A stretch of DNA of 64,000 nucleotides from JAGIBJ01 sp032119595 (GCA_032119595.1 JAUMBQ010000010.1:172003-236002), one strand, 5' to 3'; positions 43,738 to 53,042 are shown, counted from the first letter of the stretch. Numbers and translations: made by a program. Notes: generated by a model from the sequence alone, not told the origin.

Positions 43738-44640
43738 TCAGGCCGTAGTCGAAGAGATCGGCGGCGCGGGGTCGTCCTGCGGGACGCGCAGCGGGTTGCG
43801 CCGACTCATCACCCACGCGAACGCGCCGCCCGTGAACAGCATGAACGAGCTGTAGACCGCAGCCGGCACGGAGAACTCATGCGTGAGGGACGCGCCCACC
43901 GCAATCGCGAGCGCGGCGTTGTGGATGCCGAGTTCCAACGCGATCGCGGTCGCCTGCGCGCTGCTGAGCCGCGCCAGGCGCGCGATGCCGAAGCTGAGCG
44001 CCATCGAGGCCAGGTTGAGCGTCAGCGCGGCGCCGGCGATCTGCGGTGCGTACTCGATCACCGTCTCGTGCTCGCTCACGATCGCGCCGATCACGACGAC
44101 CGCGAACACCACCAGCGCAACCGCTCGGACGAGCGCATAACGCGCAGCGACCTGCTCTGGAAAGCGCTGGCGGACGATCACGCCTGCGGTCACCGGGATG
44201 ACCGTCACGGCGAACACGAGCGCGCCAACGCCGGCGGCGTTCGGCTCGGCGCCCGCCGCGACGGCGAAATGGTCGGTCGCCAGACCGAGGTACAGCGGGA
44301 TCGTCACCACGGCGGCGATCGAGCTGATCGCGGTCATCGTGACCGAGAGCGCCGTATCGCCCCGCGCGAGGTGCGTCAGCATGTTCGCCATCATCCCGCC
44401 GGGCGAAGCCCCCAGCAGGACGAGCCCGACCGCGAGTTCGGCGGGCAAATCAAACAGGGTCGCGATCGCAAACGCCAGCGCGGGAGCGAGCAGCGCGAGG
44501 TTGAGCATCCCGACGGCGACGCCCTTGGGTGCCGTGAGCACACGCCGGAAATCGGCCGGCGTGAGCGCCAGCCCGAGACCGAACATGATCACGCCAATGC
44601 CACACGGCACCAGCACGGCAGCAAGTTGAGGGTCGGTCAC
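43738..44640 (-). CDS. Bile-acid:sodium symporter family (BASS) transporter
   Basis: A 300-residue membrane protein with about nine hydrophobic helices. MFGLGLALTPADFRRVL, LGASPGGMMANMLTHLARGD and ALELGIHNAALAIAVG are signatures of the BASS family, whose bacterial members carry organic acids such as pyruvate or pantoate-like compounds. Substrate unknown. The end of the protein is polar. It begins about 157 bp from the divergent ferric-reductase-like gene. Confidence 0.9.
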   Translation of the reverse strand: MTDPQLAAVLVPCGIGVIMFGLGLALTPADFRRVLTAPKGVAVGMLNLALLAPALAFAIATLFDLPAELAVGLVLLGASPGGMMANMLTHLARGDTALSVTMTAISSIAAVVTIPLYLGLATDHFAVAAGAEPNAAGVGALVFAVTVIPVTAGVIVRQRFPEQVAARYALVRAVALVVFAVVVIGAIVSEHETVIEYAPQIAGAALTLNLASMALSFGIARLARLSSAQATAIALELGIHNAALAIAVGASLTHEFSVPAAVYSSFMLFTGGAFAWVMSRRNPLRVPQDDPAPPISSTTA

Positions 44641-44797
44641 GGTCTCGAAGGCGTGGGAGGGGACGGGAGTGGCACAGCGGGCGTCTGCCCCGAACGCAGG
44701 AGCGACGGTGCGACGTCTTCCAGACCCTATGCGCGCGACACCGATCTGCGGAAGATCACGGAGTCAGGGCGCCCGGTGTCGAGCGTACGATCGGGGC

Positions 44798-46138
44798 GTG
44801 TCTCCCCGCCCACCGCGGCTTGCTGCCCGCGAACTCGGCCCCGCAACGATTTTCGCGCTCGCGATCGGCCTCGCGGCACTCTGGCTCTTGGCGCGTCCTT
44901 CTGGAGCCCCGACCGCTTCGTACGTCGGTCAATGGCTCGGAGCCGAGTCGATCCTGTTGCTCTCAATCGCGCTCGTCCTGATCAGCACGCTGCCCTGGGT
45001 GGAGTCCTGGTTCGACGGGATCGACCGCACGGCGATCTGGCATCGCCGGGTCGCAATCACAGGGCTCGCTCTGCTCCTCCCGCATCTCATGCTCGCGCAG
45101 GGCGAGGGAGACGGCGGACCGGGCGGCGCGCTCGGAGCCATCGGACTCAGCGGACTCCTCGCGCTCGTGGCGTGGGCCATCATCCCGCGGTGGCAATCGG
45201 TGGTTCCCCGCGCCCTTCGGCCGACGGTGATCACCATTCGTGACGCGCCCGGCGTCAGCCGCGTGCGGGCCCTACTCGGCGGGTACGAGCGGTGGCGCGC
45301 GCTGCACCGCACCACTGGCGTCTTCGTGGCCTTCGGCTTCGCGCACGCCGTCCTCGACGGGACTCCGTTCCGCGACGCGCCGATACTGCGGTGGACGTTC
45401 TTGGCGATTGGCGGTGTCGGGCTCGCCTTCTACGTCTATCGCGAGCTGCTGGCGCGGTTCTTCCTCTCGCTCCACGACTACCAGGTCGCGCGCGTCACGC
45501 CGATCGGGTCCGATCTCACGGAGATCAGCCTGAAGCCACTGGGACGCCCCATGACGTTCGTTCCTGGCCAGTTCGCGATGGTCTACCTCGAAGGCAAAGA
45601 TGGGTGGCACCGGCACCCGTTTACCATCGCGAGTTCACCCCACGAGGACATCGTCCGGGTCACGGTGAAGGCCCTCGGCGACTACACCTCGAATCTGCGC
45701 GAAACCGTAGAGGCAGGCATGCCGGCCGTGATCGGCGGCCCCCACGGCCGGTTCTTCCACCACCGCGGCACCGACCGCCAGGTCTGGATCGCCGGCGGCG
45801 TCGGGATCGCACCCTTCTTGAGCTGGGTCCGTGCGCTCGACCACGCTCCGATCGCCCAAGTCGACCTCTTCTACAGCGCCGACGGTGCTCACGCGTTCGG
45901 CGACGAACTCCTCGCCGCTGCCGATTCCCATCCCGAGCTGCGTGTCCACCTGATCGACACGAGTGCCGTGGGTCGCCTCACTACCGCGCAAGTCCTGAGC
46001 CATGTCGACGAGGCGCCCAAGGGCCTGTCGGTCTTCATGTGCGGGCCGGCGCCGATGCTGCGGACGTTCCAGACCGAACTGGCGCGCGCCGGCGTCACTC
46101 CGCGCCGCATTCATCGCGAGTACTTCGACTGGCGCTGA
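44798..46138 (+). CDS. Ferric-reductase-like transmembrane flavoprotein
   Basis: About 446 residues from GTG 44798, which follows TCGGGG. The first 215 residues hold some six membrane helices with histidines in HRRVAITGLALLLPHLM and HRTTGVFVAFGFAHAV, the style of the ferric_reduct (PF01794) haem domain. Then an FAD domain (RHPFTIASSP) and an NAD domain (GVGIAPFLSW, CGPAPM, ending EYFDW). It should move electrons from NAD(P)H across or into the membrane. Acceptor unknown; NOX/FRE-type activity possible. A longer upstream start exists but overlaps the promoter region of BASS. Confidence 0.88.
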   Translation: MSPRPPRLAARELGPATIFALAIGLAALWLLARPSGAPTASYVGQWLGAESILLLSIALVLISTLPWVESWFDGIDRTAIWHRRVAITGLALLLPHLMLAQGEGDGGPGGALGAIGLSGLLALVAWAIIPRWQSVVPRALRPTVITIRDAPGVSRVRALLGGYERWRALHRTTGVFVAFGFAHAVLDGTPFRDAPILRWTFLAIGGVGLAFYVYRELLARFFLSLHDYQVARVTPIGSDLTEISLKPLGRPMTFVPGQFAMVYLEGKDGWHRHPFTIASSPHEDIVRVTVKALGDYTSNLRETVEAGMPAVIGGPHGRFFHHRGTDRQVWIAGGVGIAPFLSWVRALDHAPIAQVDLFYSADGAHAFGDELLAAADSHPELRVHLIDTSAVGRLTTAQVLSHVDEAPKGLSVFMCGPAPMLRTFQTELARAGVTPRRIHREYFDWR

Positions 46139-46211
46139 CGAAGCATCTGGAGCTGCGGTCGCCTAGCTCGGCCCGTCGACTCTGCGACGTCGTAGAGCCT
46201 CGCGCTCGGTG

Positions 46212-47186
46212 CTACGCGACCGCGTTCGCGGTCGGCGCGCTACCCGGCGCCGGCGTAGCCCCGACCGCCGAAGCGGCAAGCGGCACATGACGGCGCAGGA
46301 AGGCAAGCTGGTCGCGGACAACCCGCTCAAACCCGTCACCGTCGTAGATGTCGAAATGCCCGACCCGGTAGCGCCGGACGACGCCCTTGGGTGCGCGTGC
46401 GGCATGGCGCAGCGCGGCCCGAGCGGGCGCGACGGTATCGCCGTCGCAGACGCAGAAGAGGGCGGGACACGCGACGTCTGGCGTGCGGCGACCTGGGCGA
46501 TGGAAGGGAATCCGCAGCGCGACTCGGGCGGCGACCTCATTCCGGAATCCACCGTCATGCGGGGCGAGTCGGAGGTAGCCGGCCAGCGCGTCGCGCGCGG
46601 TCATCAACGCCGCACTACGCGCCGGCCCCGCTGTGGGCACCATGATCGGCACCCGACCGAGGCGCGCACCGATCAGGTCGCGTGCGGCGAGGATCCCGAC
46701 CCTGATAGAGGTGCGCGGCTCCAGCACCAGCGCTGACGCAAGGCCGTCGGTGAACGGGCATTGCGCGATCACCGCGGCGACCTCTGGGTCGTTGGCGGCG
46801 GTCGTGATGGCGTGGCCGCCGCCGAACGAGGTGCCCCACACCACGACCCGTGCGGGATCCACCTCAGGCCGTGCCCGGGCGGCGGCGACGGCGGCTCGCC
46901 AGTCCTGCTCCTGGGCGCCGATATCGAGCAGCTGGCGGGGCTCCCCGCTGCTGTCGCCGAAGTGGCGGTAGTCAAACACCAGGCATGCGTAGCCCGCAGC
47001 GCAGAACCGCTCGGCGAAGGCGTCGAGCCGCATCGTCCTGGTGCCGCCCAGACCGTGGCCCATCACGATGACTGGCGCTCGCTTCAGCCCCTCGGGCAGG
47101 TAGAGCCAGGCTGCGCAGGCGACGCCTTCCGACCGGAACGTCAAGTCGAGGCGGTGAGGCATCGGGTCGGGGGTGGGCGCTGACAT
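46212..47186 (-). CDS. Alpha/beta hydrolase of the dienelactone-hydrolase/X-Pro-peptidase-like group
   Basis: A 324-residue hydrolase from the ATG at 47186. The GxSxG elbow is GTSFGGG, with CDGDTVAP (acid) and VGHFDIYDG (His) as probable triad partners, and MGHGLGGTRTMRL after the first strands. No signal peptide is seen. The C-terminal 20 residues are Ala/Pro-rich. It is convergent with the ferric-reductase-like gene and divergent from the PAS kinase. Substrate unknown. Confidence 0.85.
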   Translation of the reverse strand: MSAPTPDPMPHRLDLTFRSEGVACAAWLYLPEGLKRAPVIVMGHGLGGTRTMRLDAFAERFCAAGYACLVFDYRHFGDSSGEPRQLLDIGAQEQDWRAAVAAARARPEVDPARVVVWGTSFGGGHAITTAANDPEVAAVIAQCPFTDGLASALVLEPRTSIRVGILAARDLIGARLGRVPIMVPTAGPARSAALMTARDALAGYLRLAPHDGGFRNEVAARVALRIPFHRPGRRTPDVACPALFCVCDGDTVAPARAALRHAARAPKGVVRRYRVGHFDIYDGDGFERVVRDQLAFLRRHVPLAASAVGATPAPGSAPTANAVA

Positions 47187-47246
47187 ATCTGGATGTCTTA
47201 CCACGGGCGGACCGCCACCTTGAGCGTCTTGCGCGGCGAATGCCGC

Positions 47247-47260
47247 GAACACGCGTGTTC
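47247..47260. promoter_or_regulatory. Perfect 14-bp palindrome between hydrolase and PAS kinase
   Basis: GAACACGCGTGTTC lies 61 bp before the hydrolase start (opposite strand) and 79 bp before the kinase start. An adjacent GCGGC-GAAT-GCCGC repeat lies just upstream. It may bind a dimeric regulator of either gene. Confidence 0.35.
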
Positions 47261-47338
47261 CTGGCTGTATGTTCGACAAGAGGCCGATCTCGGGATCAGC
47301 CGACCACCGCTGACCAAGCCCAGGCCCCGGAGCAACCC

Positions 47339-49315
47339 ATGCAACCAGGGAGCACCAAACGCGACGAGCAGGAGCGTCTCCGTCTGCTCGGTACGGCAGC
47401 CTCGGAGCCCGACCATCGGTTCGAAGAACTCGTTGCATCGCTTCCCCAGATGGTCTGGATCGCGGGAGAAGGCGGTCACGTCACGTATTTCGCGCCACGC
47501 TGGACGGACTTCACCGGTCGCTCGCCCGACGAGTTGCTCGGGACCGGATACCTCGATCTCATCCACCCCGAGGACCAGGAGATGGTGACGGCATCGGTGT
47601 CCGACCCGGTCGATGCGACCGTCATCTTCAGAATGCGGCGCCACGACGGTGAATACCGGTGGATGGAAGCGCAGATACATGAGGTGCTCGATGCCCACGG
47701 GCACCGAGTCCGCCTGGTGGGCGCCACCCTCGACATCACCGATCGCCGCGCCTCCGACGACCTGGCTCGAGAGCACCAGGAGCAGCTCCGCGTGGCACTC
47801 GGCGTCACCGGCCTCGGCCGCTACGCGCTGTACTTCCGCGAGAACCGATTGGAGTCCGACGACCGCCACTCCGAGATCGTCGGGCTCGACGCCGACGAGC
47901 TGATGCGCACGCACGGACCCAACGGATTCTTCGAAATGATTCATCCCGACGACGAGGAGCGCGTCCGCAAGGCCGTCCAGATCGCGATGGAGGGCGGACC
48001 GGACTACAGCGTCGAATACCGCTGGAAGCGGCCCACCGAGACTGGCTATGAGCAGCGCTGGATCGCCGCCCTCGGACGGGTGGAATTCGACGCCGACGGC
48101 CCGGTCCGGATGCTCGGGGTCGTTGAGGACATCACGGCGGCCCGCCAGGAGCAGGACGCCCGCATGCGTCTGCAGAAGCTCGAAGCGATCGGCACCCTTG
48201 CCGGCGCGATCGCGCACGACTTCAACAACGTCATCAGCGCGATCATGAGCAACGCGCTCGTCGCCGAGGCCGAACTCGGGGCAGGGGAGTCCCCTGCGAC
48301 GAGCATCCGGGAGATCGCTCAGGGGGCCCAGCGCGCGGGAGATATCGTCAAGCGCCTGCTCACCTTCGGTCGAGCAGAGGACGAAGCGCGCGAACCGTTC
48401 AACCTCGGCGACATCGCCCGCGAAGCGTGCTCGCTCGTCACTCCGACCCTCGCGCCAGGGGTGGAACTTCGTGCCCCCGAGCTCGTGGCCGGACCACCTG
48501 CCCTCGGCGACGCCAGCCAGGTGCACCAGGTCGTGGTCAATCTGGTGACCAACGCCGGGCATGCGATCGGTTCAGGCCCCGGACGGATCGATGTCCTCGT
48601 CGATGCGGTTTCTTTGGGTGCGCGCGACCTGGGCGCCACGAACACACTCCCGGCCGGCGACTACGTGCGGCTTCGGGTGTGCGACGACGGTCCCGGGATC
48701 CCTGATCCGCTGCTGCGCAGAATCTTCGACCCGTTCTTCACCACGAAACCGCAGGGGGAGGGCACGGGTCTCGGATTGGCGGCCGCGCAGAGCATCGTGC
48801 GGAATCACGGCGGGACGATCGACGTGGACAGTGTCGTCGGCTCGGGCTCCACGTTTACGGCGTACCTTCCGGTCGCAACGGCGCTTCCGACGACGAAGCG
48901 GTTGCGGCCGCCGACCCGCAAGCGCGACGGGTCCCACACTCCGCGCATCCTGTACGTCGACGACGCCGAGGCGCTGGTCAGCTTGGCCGAGCGCGCGATG
49001 CCGTACTGCGGATGCGCGGCCGTCGGCTATACCGATCCGCTCGAAGCCCTCGAGGTCTTCAGCGCCGATCCGACCGAGTTCGACGCGCTCGTGACCGATC
49101 TGACGATGCCCCGCCTCACCGGCCTCCAGCTTGCGGGCCGCATTCGTGAAATCGCGCCTGAGCTGCCGATCGTGCTCAGTTCAGGACACCTCACGCCAGA
49201 CGCCGAAGCCGAAGCCCGCGCATGCGGGGTCGACGCGTTCGTACCCAAACCGTGCTCGGTTGACCGGATCGCCGCAGAGGTGTTGCGCCTCGTGACGGAG
49301 CGCCGCACGATCTGA
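47339..49315 (+). CDS. Cytosolic PAS-PAS histidine kinase with C-terminal receiver
   Basis: A 658-residue protein without membrane segments. PAS1 at about 28-135 (SLPQMVWIAGEGGHVTYFAP, DITDRR), PAS2 at 148-268, HisKA with His293 (IAHDFNN, the NtrB-like HDFNN form), HATPase with GEGTGLGLAAAQSIV, and a receiver at 535-650 with acceptor Asp in LVTDLTMP and Lys in VPKPCS. The architecture is common in redox or light-sensing PAS kinases. No cognate DNA-binding regulator is adjacent. ATG 47339 follows CCGGAG. Confidence 0.92.
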   Translation: MQPGSTKRDEQERLRLLGTAASEPDHRFEELVASLPQMVWIAGEGGHVTYFAPRWTDFTGRSPDELLGTGYLDLIHPEDQEMVTASVSDPVDATVIFRMRRHDGEYRWMEAQIHEVLDAHGHRVRLVGATLDITDRRASDDLAREHQEQLRVALGVTGLGRYALYFRENRLESDDRHSEIVGLDADELMRTHGPNGFFEMIHPDDEERVRKAVQIAMEGGPDYSVEYRWKRPTETGYEQRWIAALGRVEFDADGPVRMLGVVEDITAARQEQDARMRLQKLEAIGTLAGAIAHDFNNVISAIMSNALVAEAELGAGESPATSIREIAQGAQRAGDIVKRLLTFGRAEDEAREPFNLGDIAREACSLVTPTLAPGVELRAPELVAGPPALGDASQVHQVVVNLVTNAGHAIGSGPGRIDVLVDAVSLGARDLGATNTLPAGDYVRLRVCDDGPGIPDPLLRRIFDPFFTTKPQGEGTGLGLAAAQSIVRNHGGTIDVDSVVGSGSTFTAYLPVATALPTTKRLRPPTRKRDGSHTPRILYVDDAEALVSLAERAMPYCGCAAVGYTDPLEALEVFSADPTEFDALVTDLTMPRLTGLQLAGRIREIAPELPIVLSSGHLTPDAEAEARACGVDAFVPKPCSVDRIAAEVLRLVTERRTI

Positions 49316-49389
49316 CGCATCGCAGGGCTCCGCGCGGCGGTTCCGGGCCTCACGCCGTTTTGCGTCAGCCCCCACCAGTTCGGCGCGCG

Positions 49390-50031
49390 TCAGCCGGCAA
49401 GCGCTGCGACCCAGGTGACGGCGGCCCCGAGGTGGACCGGATCGATCGTGTGGCCGGCATCGGACTCGTGGTACTCGACGGGAAGTCCCCCGGCGTCAAG
49501 CAGCGCCTTGGCCCGCCGTGCGAAGTCGACATCCATGATCGGGTCCCGGCGCCCGTGCGCGATGAAGACCGGCAGGCTCGAGCGCGACGCGACGTCGGGC
49601 GTCCAGCCGTCGACGGTGGGGATGAACCCGGAGAAGGCCAGAATCCCAGCCGGCAGAGGACGGTCGTCGGACAGCCCAAGCGCGTAGCTCATGACCGCAC
49701 CCATCGAAAACCCTCCGAGGATCGTGTCCGCTGGAGCGATGCCGGTGCGCTCCCAGAGTTCGTCATGGAACGCCGACAAGCGCTCGACCGCCGCATGGAA
49801 GGTCTCCGGATCCGGGTATCCGACGCGCGGCACGACGTACCAGTGATTCCCTGGCGCACCAGGGAACTGCAGTGGAGCACGCGGCGTGACGACGTGCAGC
49901 CGCCGCTGCGGGTCCAGGACGTCCGCGAGCCCGAGGAGATCATGCTCGTCCGAGCCGCGCCCGTGATGAAGGATGAGGAGCCCGGCGGGTGCACCGTCGG
50001 CGGGCCGCTCGAGATACGTGAGCGCGCTCAT
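49390..50031 (-). CDS. Phospholipase/carboxylesterase-type hydrolase (MhqD-like)
   Basis: A 213-residue serine hydrolase. LHHGRGSDEHDLLGLADVL near the start, GGFSMGAVMSYAL as nucleophile elbow, and HGRRDPIMDV and DAGHTID supplying Asp and His match the lysophospholipase/carboxylesterase family, which includes B. subtilis MhqD. It overlaps the upstream dioxygenase gene by 4 bp, so both are made from one message under the divergent MarR regulator. Confidence 0.88.
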   Translation of the reverse strand: MSALTYLERPADGAPAGLLILHHGRGSDEHDLLGLADVLDPQRRLHVVTPRAPLQFPGAPGNHWYVVPRVGYPDPETFHAAVERLSAFHDELWERTGIAPADTILGGFSMGAVMSYALGLSDDRPLPAGILAFSGFIPTVDGWTPDVASRSSLPVFIAHGRRDPIMDVDFARRAKALLDAGGLPVEYHESDAGHTIDPVHLGAAVTWVAALAG

Positions 50032-50963
50032 GTTTGATCCGCCACGCTCCGCGCGGCGCGCGGGTTGTTCAGTGGCGTGAGCAGCTGTTCGAGCTGGGGG
50101 CGGAGCCGCTCATGCTGCTTGGGCAGCCGCAGCGACTCGCCCAGGTGGGCCGCGTCTTCGTCGACCGCGAACCCTGGCGACGTCGTGGCGATCTCAAACA
50201 AGATGCCCTGCGGCTGACGGAAGTAGATCGCGTTGAAATAGTCGCGGTCGATCACCGGCGTGACGTGCATGCCGGCTGCGGCCGCGCGCTGCTGCCACGC
50301 GCGGTGGTCCTCATCGCCTGCGTGCCAGGCGATGTGATGCACCGTGCCGGCGCCCTGAAGCCCGCGCTGCTCCGTGGCGTCGTAGCCCCAGTGAAAATGG
50401 CGCGAGTCGCCCTGCAGGCGGTACTCGCCCTCCGACACTTCGGTGAACCCAAGGGCTTCCGTGAGCAGCGCACGGTCGGCGTCGACGCCGCGAGCAAGAA
50501 AGGCACGTGCACCCTCGACGCCGAGAATCGCGTGTTCGGCCGGGACATCGGGGTGCTCGGCGCGCAGTGGTGGGTTGCCGTCGTCCGCGACGACGAGTTC
50601 GAGGGCCAAGCCGTCGTAGTCCTCGAAGCGCAGCGAACGCTCGCCGCGGCGGCTCTCGTAGCCCTTCACGGCCAGCCGCTCGGCCCAGAAGTCGAGGGCG
50701 GACTCGGAGCCGACGCCAAGCTGGATGGTGTGGATCATGCCCGCGCCCGCACGGCCCTTGGGGGCGCCGGCGAATTCGAACCAGGTCAGGATCGAGCCGG
50801 GGGAGCCGAGCTCGTCGCCGAAGTACAGGTGGTAGGCCTCCGGCGCGTCGAAATTGACCGTCTTCTTGACGAGCCGAAGCCCGAGAACGTCGGCGTAGAA
50901 CGCCACGTTCTGGCGAGCATCGCCGGTCATCATCGTGATGTGGTGCATGCCATCGAGCTTCAT
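50028..50963 (-). CDS. Ring-cleaving dioxygenase of the VOC family (MhqO-like)
   Basis: A 311-residue two-module glyoxalase/extradiol dioxygenase. Each half has a betaalphabetabetabeta unit; metal ligands are likely the first His in GMHHITMMTGD, a His in VHHIAWHAGDE and Glu in LFEIATTSPGF. PcpA/MhqO-type enzymes open hydroquinones. The Met at 50963 begins the first module (MKLDGMHHI). With the MhqD-like hydrolase it forms a quinone/hydroquinone detoxification pair. Confidence 0.9.
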   Translation of the reverse strand: MKLDGMHHITMMTGDARQNVAFYADVLGLRLVKKTVNFDAPEAYHLYFGDELGSPGSILTWFEFAGAPKGRAGAGMIHTIQLGVGSESALDFWAERLAVKGYESRRGERSLRFEDYDGLALELVVADDGNPPLRAEHPDVPAEHAILGVEGARAFLARGVDADRALLTEALGFTEVSEGEYRLQGDSRHFHWGYDATEQRGLQGAGTVHHIAWHAGDEDHRAWQQRAAAAGMHVTPVIDRDYFNAIYFRQPQGILFEIATTSPGFAVDEDAAHLGESLRLPKQHERLRPQLEQLLTPLNNPRAARSVADQT

Positions 50964-50987
50964 TGCGCCCTCCCAGTGAGGCCAAAG

Positions 50988-51030
50988 TAATTGCTTGCGC
51001 AACTATATCAGGTAGTTGCGCTCGCAACTA
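50988..51030. promoter_or_regulatory. Two MarR-type operators between the dioxygenase and marR genes
   Basis: Site 1 (50988-51005) is TAATTGCT-TG-CGCAACTA, imperfect; site 2 (51013-51030) is TAGTTGCG-CT-CGCAACTA, perfect. Their starts are 25 bp apart. They fill the gap between two divergent start codons and would let the MarR protein repress both promoters. Confidence 0.65.
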
Positions 51031-51043
51031 CTGCTACCGTTGA

Positions 51044-51520
51044 GTGGCCGTGAGTCTCGACCTTCCCACGCCCAATTCGTCCGGCGACCCGCTCTCGGGC
51101 CGTGAACTCTCGGCTTGGCGGGGCATGCTGCGCGCGCACGCGCAGGTCACCCGTGCCCTGGACGCGCAGCTCCGCGCCGAGCATGGCCTGTCGGTCTCGA
51201 CCTACGAGGTCCTGCTCTTTCTGGGCAATGCGGAGGGGCAGCGCCTGCGCATGGCCGACATCGCGTCGCGCACGCTGCTGACGCGCAGCGGCCTCACCCG
51301 ACTCGTCGATCGACTCGTGGAGCAGGGATACGTGACGCGATGTGCGTCAGAAAGCGACGGCCGCGGGCTCTACGCTGAGCTGACGAGCGCCGGTGCCGAA
51401 AAGCTCCGAGCCGCAGGCCAGACTCACCGGGAGGGCGTGCGAGCGTTCTTCCTGGATCGACTCGAGCCCGCGGATCAGACGGCGCTGGGCAAGATCTGGG
51501 AGCGCGTCCTCGACGATTGA
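51044..51520 (+). CDS. MarR-family regulator (MhqR-like)
   Basis: A 158-residue winged-helix protein with the order typical of MarR: AWRGMLRAHAQVTRALDAQL, DLSVSTYEVLLFLGNAE-type region, RMADIASRTLLTRSGLTRLVDRL recognition helix and the DGRGLYAELTSAG wing. There is no Cys, so thiol sensing of quinones is not supported. GTG 51044 is used; GTG 51050 would remove two residues. It is divergent from the dioxygenase-hydrolase operon with two operators between. Confidence 0.88.
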   Translation: MAVSLDLPTPNSSGDPLSGRELSAWRGMLRAHAQVTRALDAQLRAEHGLSVSTYEVLLFLGNAEGQRLRMADIASRTLLTRSGLTRLVDRLVEQGYVTRCASESDGRGLYAELTSAGAEKLRAAGQTHREGVRAFFLDRLEPADQTALGKIWERVLDD

Positions 51521-51584
51521 TGCCGGCGCCCAGCGCACGCGGCCGCCGCGCTCGACCCTGGATTCGCTCGACTAGAGTCGGCCC

Positions 51585-51950
51585 GTGTCCACCGTGCGCG
51601 AGCTGGCAGCTGAATCGATCGGCCGAATCACCCGGCGCGGCCTTGAGCCGCAGCTCGCGCAGATCGATGCCGCGCTCGAACCGCGCGAACGGGTGATCGC
51701 CGTCGCCCCCGGCCACGACGGCCCCGCTGGCGTGGTGATCGTGGTAACCGACCGTCACGTGCTGCTCTCGCGTGGCGCACCGTTCACGCGTCCTGAGCTG
51801 GCGTCGATCGTGAGATCGGACATCACATCGGCCACGGCCCACGACGTCGACGGAGCGTGGAGCCTGCAGCTCGAGCACCACGGGACGGTGACCACGGTCC
51901 CGGGCATGTTCGATCGCGACGCGCAGCGTCTCGCGGGGTTGCTCACCTGA
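51585..51950 (+). CDS. Hypothetical PH-like small protein
   Basis: A 121-residue protein starting at GTG 51585. An N-terminal helix (RELAAESIGRITRRGLEPQLAQIDAAL) precedes five or so short strands (ERVIAVAPG, GVVIVVTDRHVLLSRG), the pattern of bacterial PH-like (bPH) domains. No signal or membrane segment. Function unknown. It is on the same strand as the MarR gene, 64 bp downstream, and may be co-transcribed. Confidence 0.6.
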   Translation: MSTVRELAAESIGRITRRGLEPQLAQIDAALEPRERVIAVAPGHDGPAGVVIVVTDRHVLLSRGAPFTRPELASIVRSDITSATAHDVDGAWSLQLEHHGTVTTVPGMFDRDAQRLAGLLT

Positions 51951-52139
51951 CTGCCGCACGCGGGTCGCATCGCGGGTCGCCCAGTCGCGATGGCGCTGGC
52001 GCACAAGCGTCGAGCTACCGTGGACGCGCCTCAAGGTGGTGGTTGGATCTGCCGACGTCCAGGTTGTGGCGCGTCAGCGTCACGACAACCTAGGCTGGAC
52101 CCCACTGGGGAAGCCGCAAGATAAGGACACGATGTCCCG

Positions 52140-53042
52140 ATGATGCGTTCAATGTTCACCGCCCAGAGCGGTCTCAAGGGTCACCAGATCCTTCTCGACG
52201 TCACGGCGAACAACCTCGCCAACGTCAACACGATCGGCTACAAGGGCAGCCGAGCGTCCTTCCAGGACTCCCTGACCCAGATGCAGGGCACGGGCGCGGC
52301 TTCGAGCCCGGGCTTTGGTGGTTCTAACTCCAAGCAGGTCGGCCTCGGCGTGACGGTCGGCTCGATCGCCAACCAGATGGGCAAGGGCTCCTTCCAGGTC
52401 ACGGGCGGCAATCTCGACGTCGCGATCCAAGGCGATGGTTGGATGCGCCTTGGTAACGGCACCCCGACCGTCGGCAACCCGACTGCTGGCGTCCCGGCCG
52501 GCGCCGCCGTGAACTTCACGCGTTCTGGCAACTTCACCACCAACGACAAGGGCTACCTCGTCACCAGCGACGGCTACTACGTCCTGGGCAAGGTCACCAC
52601 CGACACGGCTGGCACGGCCAACGTCGCCGATGTCTACATCCAGATTCCCGAGGGCGCCACCAACATGGCCATCGCCCCCGATGGCGCGGTGAGCTTCGTG
52701 CCGCCGGCCGGCTACGTGCAGCCTGCCGCGCTGCCGCCGATCGGCCCCGACGGCCGCGCGATCGCCGGATACCTCTCACTTTCCAAGTTCTCCAACGAGG
52801 CTGGTCTGGAGCGCGTGACCAACAACCGCTGGGCCGCCACCGCGCAGACCGGCGCCGAGCAGGACGGCACTCCGGGCGGCCAGTACGGCCAGTCCATCGC
52901 CGGAGTCCTGGAAATGTCGAACGTCGACATGGCCTCGGAGTTCACCACCATGATCTCCGCCCAGCGCGGCTTCCAGGCCAACTCCCGCGTCATCTCCACC
53001 ACCGACCAGATGCTCCAGGACCTCGTCAACCTGATCCGCTAA
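52140..53042 (+). CDS. flgE: Flagellar hook protein FlgE (short form)
   Basis: A 300-residue axial protein of the flagellum. The N-terminal rod/hook signature SGLKGHQILLDVTANNLANVNTIGYKGSRASFQD and the C-terminal GVLEMSNVDMASEFTTMISAQRGFQANSRVISTTDQML are both intact. Interior QVGLGVTVGSIANQM, LDVAIQGDGWMRL and RSGNFTTNDKGYLVTSDGYYVLG fit FlgE/FlgG. At 300 residues it is shorter than most FlgE (about 400) but longer than FlgG (about 260), so FlgG is an alternative. AAGGA lies 12 bp upstream. No other flagellar gene is nearby. The 189 bp upstream contain an AGGTTGT/ACAACCT repeat (52061-52091). Confidence 0.9.
   Translation: MMRSMFTAQSGLKGHQILLDVTANNLANVNTIGYKGSRASFQDSLTQMQGTGAASSPGFGGSNSKQVGLGVTVGSIANQMGKGSFQVTGGNLDVAIQGDGWMRLGNGTPTVGNPTAGVPAGAAVNFTRSGNFTTNDKGYLVTSDGYYVLGKVTTDTAGTANVADVYIQIPEGATNMAIAPDGAVSFVPPAGYVQPAALPPIGPDGRAIAGYLSLSKFSNEAGLERVTNNRWAATAQTGAEQDGTPGGQYGQSIAGVLEMSNVDMASEFTTMISAQRGFQANSRVISTTDQMLQDLVNLIR

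Noticed and set aside
47247..47260. GAACACGCGTGTTC looked like an SOS box (LexA site).
   Set aside because: LexA sites of Gram-positive type have four bases between GAAC and GTTC; here there are six. Kept only as a generic palindrome.
52061..52130. Possible c-di-GMP (GEMM) riboswitch before flgE, suggested by GTCACGACA and GCCGCAAG segments.
   Set aside because: The conserved GEMM core and its two paired stems cannot be laid out in this order; only isolated similarity.
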